A model generated the notes under the pieces. That model made no database searches. It had not been told where the DNA came from and saw only the letters and a list, made by a program, of their open reading frames with translations. From Lachnospiraceae bacterium (GTDB lineage: Bacteria; Bacillota; Clostridia; Lachnospirales; Lachnospiraceae): DNA of 5,319 nucleotides. The position numbers and the translations under genes are program-made. Within the stretch, counting starts at the first letter, position 1; the number at the start of each line of letters is the position of its first letter. Location: assembly GCA_009774615.1 (NCBI GenBank), contig VSOC01000201.1, positions 1 through 5,319 on the forward strand, written 5' to 3'. This document shows, piece by piece, positions 1-5,319 of the stretch.

Positions 1-773
1 ACGAGGTGTTCTCCGCCTGTCAGGAAGCAATCCAGGAAATTATTGATTTGATTCATCGTATTGCGGTCGGCGCAAATACGATTCATTTCATCGTCACAGC
101 CGATCACGGCTTTATTTACAAGCGTGACAAAGTGACCGAAAGCGGCAAGATTGGCGGTGTAAGCGATAAGGGAGCTTTTGTGAACCGCCGATTCATTGTA
201 TCCTCTGGGCCTGTTGCGGATAATGGGATCGCGAATATGAGCATGGGAACCGTATTGCGTAACAATGATCCAAAAGTTGTATCTTTCCCTGTCAGCAGCA
301 ATGTGTTCAAGGTTGCCGGAGGCGGTCAGAACTATGTCCACGGCGGGTCTTCTCCGCAGGAAATGCTTGTACCGGTCATTGATATACGGATGGAAAAGGG
401 GCATATCGAAACGAAGAACGCTGAGATTGCCCTGGTCAGTATGGTCCAGAAGATCACCAATAAAATCACCATATTGGAATTTATCCAGTCGGAGCCTGTC
501 AGCGATACAGTCAAAGCAACGACCTATAAAATGTTCTTCGTGTCGGAGGACAATGAGCGTATTTCCAACGAGGTTAGCTTATTTGCCGACAGCCGGGATC
601 CGGATGCGCTAAAGCGTATGTTCCGAATGAAGTTCCAGTTCAAGGACAAACGATATGACAGGGACAAGCAGTATTTCCTTGTTGTATATGATGATAACAC
701 AGGTTTAGAGGTTTTCCGCCACCCCATGCTTATGGATCTTGCCTTTGCGGATGACTTCGGATTTGGGATATAA
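1..773 (+). CDS. pglZ: BREX type 1 PglZ, C-terminal part (5' end outside window)
   Basis: Reading frame opens at base 3 (Glu) and runs to TAA at 771-773. It continues leftward out of the window, so the GTG at 6 is an internal Val and not a start. About 256 residues are visible. The stretch Thr-Ala-Asp-His-Gly at 96-110 is the metal-binding Asp-His signature of the alkaline phosphatase superfamily as found in PglZ. The segment Tyr-Val-His-Gly-Gly followed by Pro-Gln-Glu at 333-362 is the other PglZ hallmark, with a second metal-ligand His. Bases after about 420 encode the less conserved C-terminal domain. Family knowledge: PglZ is a core BREX protein of roughly 800-900 residues needed, with the PglX methylase, for phage exclusion and host methylation; its exact enzymatic role is not settled. 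brxL starts 21 bases downstream on the same strand, so the two are surely co-transcribed. No frameshift is seen in the visible part. Confidence 0.93.
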   Translation, partial: EVFSACQEAIQEIIDLIHRIAVGANTIHFIVTADHGFIYKRDKVTESGKIGGVSDKGAFVNRRFIVSSGPVADNGIANMSMGTVLRNNDPKVVSFPVSSNVFKVAGGGQNYVHGGSSPQEMLVPVIDIRMEKGHIETKNAEIALVSMVQKITNKITILEFIQSEPVSDTVKATTYKMFFVSEDNERISNEVSLFADSRDPDALKRMFRMKFQFKDKRYDRDKQYFLVVYDDNTGLEVFRHPMLMDLAFADDFGFGI

Positions 774-794
774 TATGTCTGCGGAGGTAGCACC

Positions 795-2858
795 ATGCCA
801 GATATAAGAGAGAGCGAAGATCGCAGAGCTGTCCTGAAGGGCAAGCTCCGCCAGTGGTTCGATGGGAAGATTGTTCGCAAGGATCTGACGAAAAAAATCA
901 AAGAAGGCGCCAACGTCCCCGTCTATGTCTTGGAGTTCCTGCTGGGGCAGTATTGCAGCTCGGACGACCCGGAAGTTATCGAGGAGGGTGTGGGCAGCGT
1001 CAAGCGCATCCTTGCTGACAACTTCGTGCGTCCGGATGAGGCACAAAAAATACTGTCTATGCTCCGCCAGCGGGGGAGCCACACAGTCATTGATAAAATT
1101 ACCGTTATGTTGAACATTAAGGAAGACCGCTATGAGGCTGAGTTTTCTAACCTTGGCCTGAAAAACATCCCTATCCACGAAGATTACCCGACTAAGTATG
1201 ACCGCTTGCTCTGCGGGGGCATCTGGTGCATTGTCCAGTTGGAGTATGAGTATGTTGAGGAAGATAAGAAAAACGGAAACCCGATCCGCATTTATAAACT
1301 GACACCAATCCAAATGCCTCATGTGGATATGGAGGACCTGAAAGCAGGACGCAAGGCATTTACCAAGGAGGAATGGATCGATGTGCTTTTGCGCTCTATC
1401 GGCATGGAACCAGACGAATTGGAGGAGCGCGTGAAGTGGCTTTTGCTTGCCCGGATGCTGCCGCTGGTGGAGAACAACTTTAACCTCTGTGAGCTTGGCC
1501 CTCGCAGTACGGGAAAATCCCACCTGTATAAAGAAATCTCTCCTAACAGCATCCTTGTTTCCGGCGGTCAGACCACTGTGGCGAACCTGTTTTATAATAT
1601 GGGCAGAAAGACGGTAGGGCTTGTAGGGCTGTGGGATTGCGTGGCCTTTGACGAGGTAGCGGGTATCAACTTCAAGGATAAAGACGGTATCCAGATCATG
1701 AAGGACTATATGGCATCCGGTTCCTTTGCCCGTGGAAAAGAGGAAAAAGCCGCCTCTGCGTCTATGGTGTTTGTCGGGAATATCAATCAGAGCGTAGATG
1801 TACTCCTGAAAACATCCAGCCTGTTTGATCCGTTCCCGTCAGAAATGGGGACGGATACAGCCTTTCTTGACCGTATGCACTGCTATCTTCCCGGCTGGGA
1901 AATCCCCAAGTTCCGCCCAGGGCATTTTACAAATGACTATGGGTTTATTACCGACTATCTGGCGGAATTTCTCCGGGAACTGCGGAAGGAGCAGTACGGC
2001 GATGCCCTGGACAAGCATTTCCGGCTTGGCAAGAACTTGAATCAGAGGGATACGATAGCTGTCCGTAAGATGGTTGGAGGCTTTTTGAAACTGGTCTATC
2101 CTGACGGAGAGTTTTCAAAAGAAGAACTGGAGGAAATCCTCGCCATCTCCCTTGAAATGCGCCGCCGTGTCAAGGAACAGCTTAAAAAGCTGGGTGGTAT
2201 GGAGTTTTACGATGTTAATTTCTCGTATATTGATAACGATACCTTCCAGGAACGCTATGTGTCCGTGCCAGAACAGGGCGGCGGAAAACTTCTCCCAGAG
2301 GGAATATGTAATCCGGGGCAGGTCTATACCGTTGGGAATGGCAAATCAGGCATGATGGGCGTGTTCCGCCTGGAAAGCCAGATGCTCCCCGGAAACGGCA
2401 AGTTTGAGCGTACAGGCATAGGCTCTGACCGGGATTGCAGAGAGGCCGCCAACACAGCATTTAATTTCCTGAAAGCAAACGCAAACCGCATCAGCGGCAC
2501 AATCAGTACCACAACGAAGGACTACATCGTGAATTATCAGGATCTGCAGGGCATCGGAATGCCCAGCAGGCTCGCTCTGCCAACCTTAATCGCAATCTGT
2601 TCTATCGCACTGGGAAAGCCGACGCTTAGTTCCCTGGCTGTGCTGGGTGAGATCAGCATCAGCGGCACCATGATGAAGGTGGAGGAACTGGCAAACGCAC
2701 TGCAAGTATGCTTGGACAGCGGAGCAAAAAAAGTGTTGTTGCCAATGACCTCAGCGGTGGATTTGGCCACCGTCCCCGCTGACCTTATCAGCAGCTTCAA
2801 CCTGATTTTCTACAATAGCGCGGAGGATGCTGTTTTCAAGGCATTGGGGGTGGAATGA
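795..2858 (+). CDS. brxL: BREX type 1 BrxL, AAA+ ATPase with Lon-like C-terminal domain
   Basis: Complete 687-residue protein, a normal length for BrxL. The ATG at 795 is set by a Shine-Dalgarno GGAGG at 784-788 just upstream, 21 bases after the pglZ stop. The N-terminal region (about 1-200) carries BrxL-typical text such as VRKDL and GANVPVYVLE, a putative DNA-binding part. The AAA+ core follows: Walker A GPRSTGKS at residues 235-242 (Lys241), Walker B VAFDE with Asp286/Glu287, a sensor-1-like VGNINQ at 327-332, and a probable arginine-finger segment FLDRMH around Arg360. The C-terminal domain (about 500-687) is Lon-like: the Ser of MPSR (Ser591) sits where Lon has its catalytic Ser, and GEI (618-620) matches the conserved Lon Gly-Glu-Ile. 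By hand alignment the catalytic Lys is replaced by Ala635, so proteolysis is doubtful. Known for the family: BrxL forms ring assemblies resembling MCM helicases, binds DNA and acts in phage restriction rather than host methylation. It is the last gene of the operon. Confidence 0.95.
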   Translation: MPDIRESEDRRAVLKGKLRQWFDGKIVRKDLTKKIKEGANVPVYVLEFLLGQYCSSDDPEVIEEGVGSVKRILADNFVRPDEAQKILSMLRQRGSHTVIDKITVMLNIKEDRYEAEFSNLGLKNIPIHEDYPTKYDRLLCGGIWCIVQLEYEYVEEDKKNGNPIRIYKLTPIQMPHVDMEDLKAGRKAFTKEEWIDVLLRSIGMEPDELEERVKWLLLARMLPLVENNFNLCELGPRSTGKSHLYKEISPNSILVSGGQTTVANLFYNMGRKTVGLVGLWDCVAFDEVAGINFKDKDGIQIMKDYMASGSFARGKEEKAASASMVFVGNINQSVDVLLKTSSLFDPFPSEMGTDTAFLDRMHCYLPGWEIPKFRPGHFTNDYGFITDYLAEFLRELRKEQYGDALDKHFRLGKNLNQRDTIAVRKMVGGFLKLVYPDGEFSKEELEEILAISLEMRRRVKEQLKKLGGMEFYDVNFSYIDNDTFQERYVSVPEQGGGKLLPEGICNPGQVYTVGNGKSGMMGVFRLESQMLPGNGKFERTGIGSDRDCREAANTAFNFLKANANRISGTISTTTKDYIVNYQDLQGIGMPSRLALPTLIAICSIALGKPTLSSLAVLGEISISGTMMKVEELANALQVCLDSGAKKVLLPMTSAVDLATVPADLISSFNLIFYNSAEDAVFKALGVE

Positions 2859-2905
2859 TTGGTTAATAACAAGGAATGGTTTCCTTAAACACAATGCCAG
2901 AAAGA

Positions 2906-2947
2906 AAAGAGTCGCTGATCAGATGTGAACAGTGGCTCTTTAATATT
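2906..2947 (+). terminator. Rho-independent-type terminator after brxL
   Basis: A 12-pair stem is formed by 2906-2917 (AAAGAGTCGCTG) and 2930-2941 (CAGTGGCTCTTT), with two G-U wobbles and a 12-base loop. It ends in a T-rich tract (TTTAATATTT). The 5' flank is A-rich, so it may also work on the opposite strand. It lies 48 bases after the brxL stop and probably ends BREX transcription. A weaker 6-pair hairpin, AAGGAA/TTCCTT at 2871-2886, sits between the two and has no T-run. Otherwise the 2859-3053 spacer shows no convincing gene. Confidence 0.6.
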
Positions 2948-2963
2948 TACGGAGAAACTATCC

Positions 2964-2990
2964 TTGACAAATGGCATCTTGGTTTACAAT
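2964..2990 (+). promoter_or_regulatory. Possible sigma-A promoter upstream of the sigma-like gene
   Basis: TTGACA at 2964-2969 is a perfect -35 consensus, and TACAAT at 2985-2990 matches five of six bases of the -10 consensus. The spacer is only 15 bases, shorter than the preferred 17, which weakens the call. The same bases can also be read as the beginning of an N-terminal extension of the following gene (TTG at 2964, preceded by GGAG at 2951-2954), so the two readings compete. Confidence 0.3.
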
Positions 2991-3053
2991 GCTGTTGCTG
3001 TCGCCCTCTAACGTATCTTCCTGCGCCATGAAGCCATTAACGCATGGCGAGAT

Positions 3054-3413
3054 TTGAAGCGGAAAGCGGAACGGGAAATATCCCTTGACTATCTAATGTC
3101 AGAGAGATATTTTGAACCGTCTGCTATGGACAGTTACTTTGAAAAACGGGACAAGCCGACTGTATTTCTTGTGTTTGGAAAGGAAGTTATCGTTGATGAT
3201 GAACGGTTAGCAATGGCATTATCAAGATTGCCGCAATTAAGGCGAGAAGTCTTACTGCTTTATTACTTCATCGGCTATCGTGATGAAGCAATCGGCAGAC
3301 TGTACGAACGTTGCAGGAGTACGGTAAATAGTCGAAGAAATGTTGCGCTGAAACAGTTGCGGAAAGAATGGGAGAAATTGGAACATGAGGAGCAAAAAAC
3401 TGATACCGTTTGA
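3054..3413 (+). CDS. Sigma-70 region-4-like regulator of an integrative element, probably 5'-truncated
   Basis: The open part begins at a TTG and gives 119 residues; the next ATG is at 3096. Residues 47-105 resemble sigma factor region 4: DDERLAMALSRLP, then RREVLLLYYF, then a helix-turn-helix (about 76-103) with the typical Ser-Thr-Val-Asn recognition-helix start and a basic LKQLRK tail. Such small proteins are standard in Tn916-like and other Firmicute conjugative elements, encoded just before a small helix-turn-helix protein, as here (29-base overlap). They are presumed to regulate element genes. The same frame upstream of 3054 reads FLRHEAINAWRDLKRK, which fits the N-terminal helix of the family (I recall relatives with LRNEAR... 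at that position). That stretch is cut off by an in-frame TAA at 3009-3011, beyond which the frame is open again to TTG 2964. The original gene therefore probably started near 2964 and carries a nonsense mutation, leaving a shortened product or a pseudogene. No strong ribosome site precedes TTG 3054. Confidence 0.65.
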   Translation: MKRKAEREISLDYLMSERYFEPSAMDSYFEKRDKPTVFLVFGKEVIVDDERLAMALSRLPQLRREVLLLYYFIGYRDEAIGRLYERCRSTVNSRRNVALKQLRKEWEKLEHEEQKTDTV

Positions 3414-3587
3414 GTAATCCAAAAAGCCGTTGCCGGAGAGCCGGAAGCGGTAGACGCAGTATTGAGGCATTACACCGCTCACATCAAATATCTGCCTATG
3501 TATAAGGGGCATATTAATGACGATACACAGGACAGGCTAAAGGCAAAACTGGTTGAAGCTATATTGAAATTCCGCTTCGACAGGTAG
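3385..3587 (+). pseudogene. Small helix-turn-helix protein of a conjugative element, frameshifted
   Basis: Starts at ATG 3385 inside the end of the sigma-like gene, with GGGAG at 3370-3374 upstream. The first ten codons read MRSKKLIPFE, then hit TAA at 3415. Stepping back one base at 3414 gives an uninterrupted continuation VIQKAVAGEPEAVDAVLRHY and onward, ending KFRFDR with TAG at 3585-3587. Joined, the two parts give a 67-residue protein closely matching the helix-turn-helix family (HTH_16 type) found after the sigma-like gene in Clostridial conjugative elements, where I expect GAGGTAATC in place of the GAGTAATC seen here. A single lost G explains the break. The intact frame has no start of its own near the break. 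Either the gene is dead or the base is a sequencing error. Family role: presumed transcriptional regulator of the element; function not established. Confidence 0.75.
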
Positions 3588-3606
3588 GTAGCAAAGATAG
3601 GAAAAG

Positions 3607-3649
3607 CTGTCAAGGGTAAACTTCGCGCTATGCGCCCCTGACAGTTTTT
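3607..3649 (+). terminator. Hairpin with T-run after the helix-turn-helix gene
   Basis: CTGTCAAGGG at 3607-3616 pairs with CCCCTGACAG at 3635-3644 over nine of ten positions and is followed directly by TTTTT at 3645-3649. An alternative inner stem, GCGC/GCGC, lies at 3625-3635. It starts 20 bases after the helix-turn-helix stop and probably ends the sigma/HTH transcript. Confidence 0.7.
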
Positions 3650-3675
3650 CCCGCCTTTGCTTATGGGTAGTCAAG

Positions 3676-3710
3676 AGGGCGAAATCAGTAAACTGCTTTC
3701 GCCCTTAATT
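3676..3710 (+). terminator. Second strong hairpin, terminator-like
   Basis: AGGGCGAAA at 3676-3684 pairs perfectly with TTTCGCCCT at 3697-3705. An inner stem CAGT/ACTG (3686-3689 with 3692-3695) extends the fold. The tail TTAATTTATTAT is AT-rich but not a clean T-run, so it may be a second terminator or a structured DNA/RNA element of the mobile backbone. Confidence 0.5.
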
Positions 3711-3723
3711 TATTATGGGGATT

Positions 3724-3835
3724 GTTACGCAATAGAGGGTATTTTATCCTTGATTTATGCGGCTTTGTGGGCGTTGGAATGACGGGGTAAGGATTTTATA
3801 TGTCTGCCTTCAAAAACGGCGTTCTATTGCGTAAC
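3724..3835. repeat. 13-base perfect inverted repeat enclosing 86 bases
   Basis: GTTACGCAATAGA at 3724-3736 is the exact reverse complement of TCTATTGCGTAAC at 3823-3835. The pair encloses 86 bases and sits at the right edge of the element-like DNA, just before the AT-rich reverse-strand gene. It could be a protein-binding repeat (for example a transfer origin or recombinase site) or a long-range RNA stem. No relaxase or integrase gene is present here to support a specific role. Confidence 0.6.
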
Positions 3836-3840
3836 TGGCA

Positions 3841-5031
3841 CTAAAGTGGCTTTATACTTAAAGATTGTATTTCGAGCCATTGCGATAATATATTTGATAT
3901 TCGTTTCATTTCTAATATAACAGAATCTTTAAGGTCTTTATAGCGCATTCCGTCAAAACAAGTTTCTACTAATCCAAAAAGAGGTTTCTGTCTATCTAAC
4001 TTAGAAGAAGAAATAATACTATTCCCATTTTTATCTGCCAAACTTGGGTGCATCATACAATTTCTAAAAGTACTGTTCATAAATTTAGCGTTTTTAACAT
4101 CGATTTCATTCAAATAATCAGAAATATTTTGTGTCATCAATTTGTTTTGTACAAAATGCTCATGTAAATCAGTTAATTTATGTATGCTGTAATAATAGAC
4201 AACATAATTTATTTTGAGCCACCAACCATAATCATCTTTTTCGTAATCGTTTAAAACGTATAGAAGAAAATTCATTGTGGATAAAGTATGAAGTAAATAA
4301 AGAAAAATGGCTTTCCCATTTTCCCCTTGTGGTAAAAGAGCAGACTTGCGATTTGTATTATAATCTGCATAATAAAAATCGACAATATTTTTGTTTGAAT
4401 TTATAGTTACCGGCGTGTCAAAGCTTTTCAGTCCAGAACGAATGGAATTTATAAATTGTGCGTATGTATAAGCATATTGATAACATTCCCTTCCCATATG
4501 CTCATCTAAGTTAAAATTATTAGGAGAAATCTCATAAGCAGTAGCAATTTCATTAAGGCTCTTTTTTAAGAAACGATTATCTTGTAACAAATAGTAATTA
4601 TATTGAGTATTTCCAATTACTATTTTATTCTTATTTGTGTAAATACCCAGATTATAATGAATATTCCAGCTTTTCATAAAAGAAAAAGTAAGCTGGTTTT
4701 TAAAAATCTCATTTTGGAGATAATCTATCGCCAATAACATTCTTTTAGATTTGCTGTATCCATCTTCAAAAATTTTCAATTTCATGCGAATATCTTTTAT
4801 TCGTGCAGAGCATGGTATTTCAAGTTTTATTTCATTTGACGAAAGCATTTCTAATATGGTAGCTGCCGTTAATGTAAAATAAGGGATAATTCCAAAACCA
4901 GTTACTCCATCTTGCTGTAAAGACTTAGCTAAACTATATACTGTTTCGCAATCATATTTGATTTGAAGTAATGACAAATACTCATTTATTGTCCTTTCTG
5001 CATTGTATTCATTCTTGTTCTTTTCTTTCAT
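3841..5031 (-). CDS. Unrecognised AT-rich protein with HEPN-like Arg-x4-His motif
   Basis: I do not recognise a named family. The frame is open from TTG 5055, but ATG at 5031-5029 is the better start because GAGAGAGAG lies about 7 bases upstream of it; this gives 396 residues, ending with TAG at 3843-3841. There is no signal peptide. A hydrophobic run at about 241-260 (AIFLYLLHTLSTMNFLLYVL) could be a buried helix or a membrane segment. Near the C-terminus, FRNCMMHPSL places Arg323-Asn324 and His328 in the Arg-polar-x3-His pattern of HEPN RNase active sites, and the sequence before and after it looks mostly helical, as HEPN domains are. From family knowledge, HEPN proteins cut RNA in abortive infection, toxin-antitoxin and CRISPR systems; that this one does so is inference from one short motif. 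The gene is about 30% GC by eye, far below its left neighbours, is on the opposite strand and has its own promoter: signs of separate acquisition. No antitoxin partner is seen. Confidence is high for a real gene, moderate at best for HEPN. Confidence 0.8.
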   Translation of the reverse strand: MKEKNKNEYNAERTINEYLSLLQIKYDCETVYSLAKSLQQDGVTGFGIIPYFTLTAATILEMLSSNEIKLEIPCSARIKDIRMKLKIFEDGYSKSKRMLLAIDYLQNEIFKNQLTFSFMKSWNIHYNLGIYTNKNKIVIGNTQYNYYLLQDNRFLKKSLNEIATAYEISPNNFNLDEHMGRECYQYAYTYAQFINSIRSGLKSFDTPVTINSNKNIVDFYYADYNTNRKSALLPQGENGKAIFLYLLHTLSTMNFLLYVLNDYEKDDYGWWLKINYVVYYYSIHKLTDLHEHFVQNKLMTQNISDYLNEIDVKNAKFMNSTFRNCMMHPSLADKNGNSIISSSKLDRQKPLFGLVETCFDGMRYKDLKDSVILEMKRISNILSQWLEIQSLSIKPL

Positions 5032-5067
5032 AATTTCACTCTCTCTCACTAACAATCTTGTGTATTG

Positions 5068-5096
5068 ATTTTAGCTGAAATAAATAAAAACTGCAA
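5068..5096 (-). promoter_or_regulatory. Likely sigma-A promoter of the reverse-strand gene
   Basis: Read on the minus strand: TTGCAG (5096-5091), a 17-base spacer, then TAAAAT (5073-5068), followed 36 bases later by the ATG at 5031. The -10 matches five of six consensus bases and the spacing is ideal; the -35 matches only three of six. The surrounding AT-rich DNA makes chance matches easier. Confidence 0.45.
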
Positions 5097-5106
5097 CAAA
5101 AAATAA

Positions 5107-5135
5107 GTAGGTACAACATAAGCTGTCATACCTAC
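5107..5135. repeat. 7-base inverted repeat upstream of the reverse-strand promoter
   Basis: GTAGGTA at 5107-5113 and TACCTAC at 5129-5135 are perfect reverse complements separated by 15 bases. The pair lies just upstream of the predicted -35, where an activator or repressor site could be, and also close to the change from AT-rich to more balanced DNA. It is short enough to be chance. Confidence 0.4.
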
Positions 5136-5319
5136 CTATATGCACCCTGTTTGTCAGCGTTAATGATAAGTTGTTGTAAATACTTCCTTATCACCGTAAA
5201 ACCAAGGCGTAGCGGTGCTATGGTGAGTTTCGCAGATGTGCAAATGGCGCGGGCAGCAAGTGGGATTTACTAGAGAATTAATGCAATGCTGTATTAGTTT
5301 ACAGTACACAAAATAAAGG
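5136..5319. other. Right-hand flank without a convincing gene
   Basis: No gene with a start and ribosome site was found on either strand. Base composition returns to more balanced values between about 5140 and 5270. A minus-strand frame is open from 5266 to TAG at 5134-5132 (44 codons) but has no ATG and is bounded upstream by TAA at 5269-5267; it may be the tail of a decayed gene. The last about 40 bases are AT-rich. Confidence 0.5.

Noticed and set aside
705..1523. 272-codon minus-strand frame across the pglZ/brxL junction
   Set aside because: It is antisense to two clearly recognisable BREX genes whose conserved motifs are on the + strand; a shadow of their codon bias.
2894..3031. 45-codon + strand frame beginning MPERKESLIRCEQW between brxL and the sigma-like gene
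   Set aside because: It has no ribosome site, runs straight through the probable terminator hairpin, and its 3' part overlaps the apparent N-terminus of the sigma-like gene in another frame.
3054..3413. Stand-alone transcriptional regulator of the BREX operon
   Set aside because: BREX regulators usually lie upstream of brxA and are WYL-type or similar; this one has a sigma region 4, is followed by the conjugative-element helix-turn-helix gene, and lies after the operon's terminator.
3600..3840. CRISPR-like repeats in the hairpin strip
   Set aside because: The repeats are inverted pairs, each present once; there is no regularly spaced direct repeat anywhere in the window.
5032..5055. TTG at 5055 as start of the reverse-strand gene (eight extra residues)
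   Set aside because: The extra codons cover the GAGAGAGAG ribosome site that serves ATG 5031, so the ATG is preferred.
5220..5272. 17-codon + strand frame starting MVSFADVQMARAAS
   Set aside because: Too short, without a ribosome site or any recognisable similarity.

Overview
This window looks like an accessory island from a low-to-moderate GC Firmicute, most likely a gut Clostridia (Lachnospiraceae/Ruminococcaceae type). The taxonomic guess rests on protein character and on the integrative-element regulators near the middle, not on any rRNA or housekeeping marker.

Left part (1-2858, + strand, roughly half GC): the 3' end of a type 1 BREX phage-defence operon. It holds the C-terminal 256 residues of PglZ (alkaline-phosphatase-fold protein, cut by the window edge). 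After a 21-base gap with a clear Shine-Dalgarno comes a complete brxL (687 aa, AAA+ ATPase with a Lon-like C-terminal domain). pglZ followed by brxL is the usual end of a BREX-1 operon, so brxA, brxB, brxC and pglX would be expected just upstream of the window. A hairpin ending in a T-rich tract (about 2906-2947) probably ends the operon.

Middle (about 2960-3840, + strand): remains of the small regulatory module typical of Clostridial integrative and conjugative elements. It has a sigma-70-region-4-like regulator followed, with overlap, by a small helix-turn-helix protein. Both look damaged. An in-frame TAA at 3009 cuts an apparent N-terminal extension off the sigma-like gene, and a one-base loss near 3414 breaks the helix-turn-helix gene. 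Downstream are two strong hairpins and a 13-base perfect inverted repeat, with no excisionase, integrase or relaxase gene in the window.

Right part (3841-5319): one AT-rich gene (about 30% GC by eye) on the opposite strand, encoding about 396 residues that I do not recognise as a named family. Near its C-terminus it carries an Arg-Asn-x3-His signature like the active site of HEPN RNases, which are common in abortive-infection and toxin systems. It has its own plausible promoter. The last about 180 bases hold no convincing gene.

Taken together, the region reads as a defence cargo (BREX) beside a decaying mobile-element backbone, with a separately acquired AT-rich candidate HEPN defence gene next to it. 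The joint defence role of the last gene is inference only.
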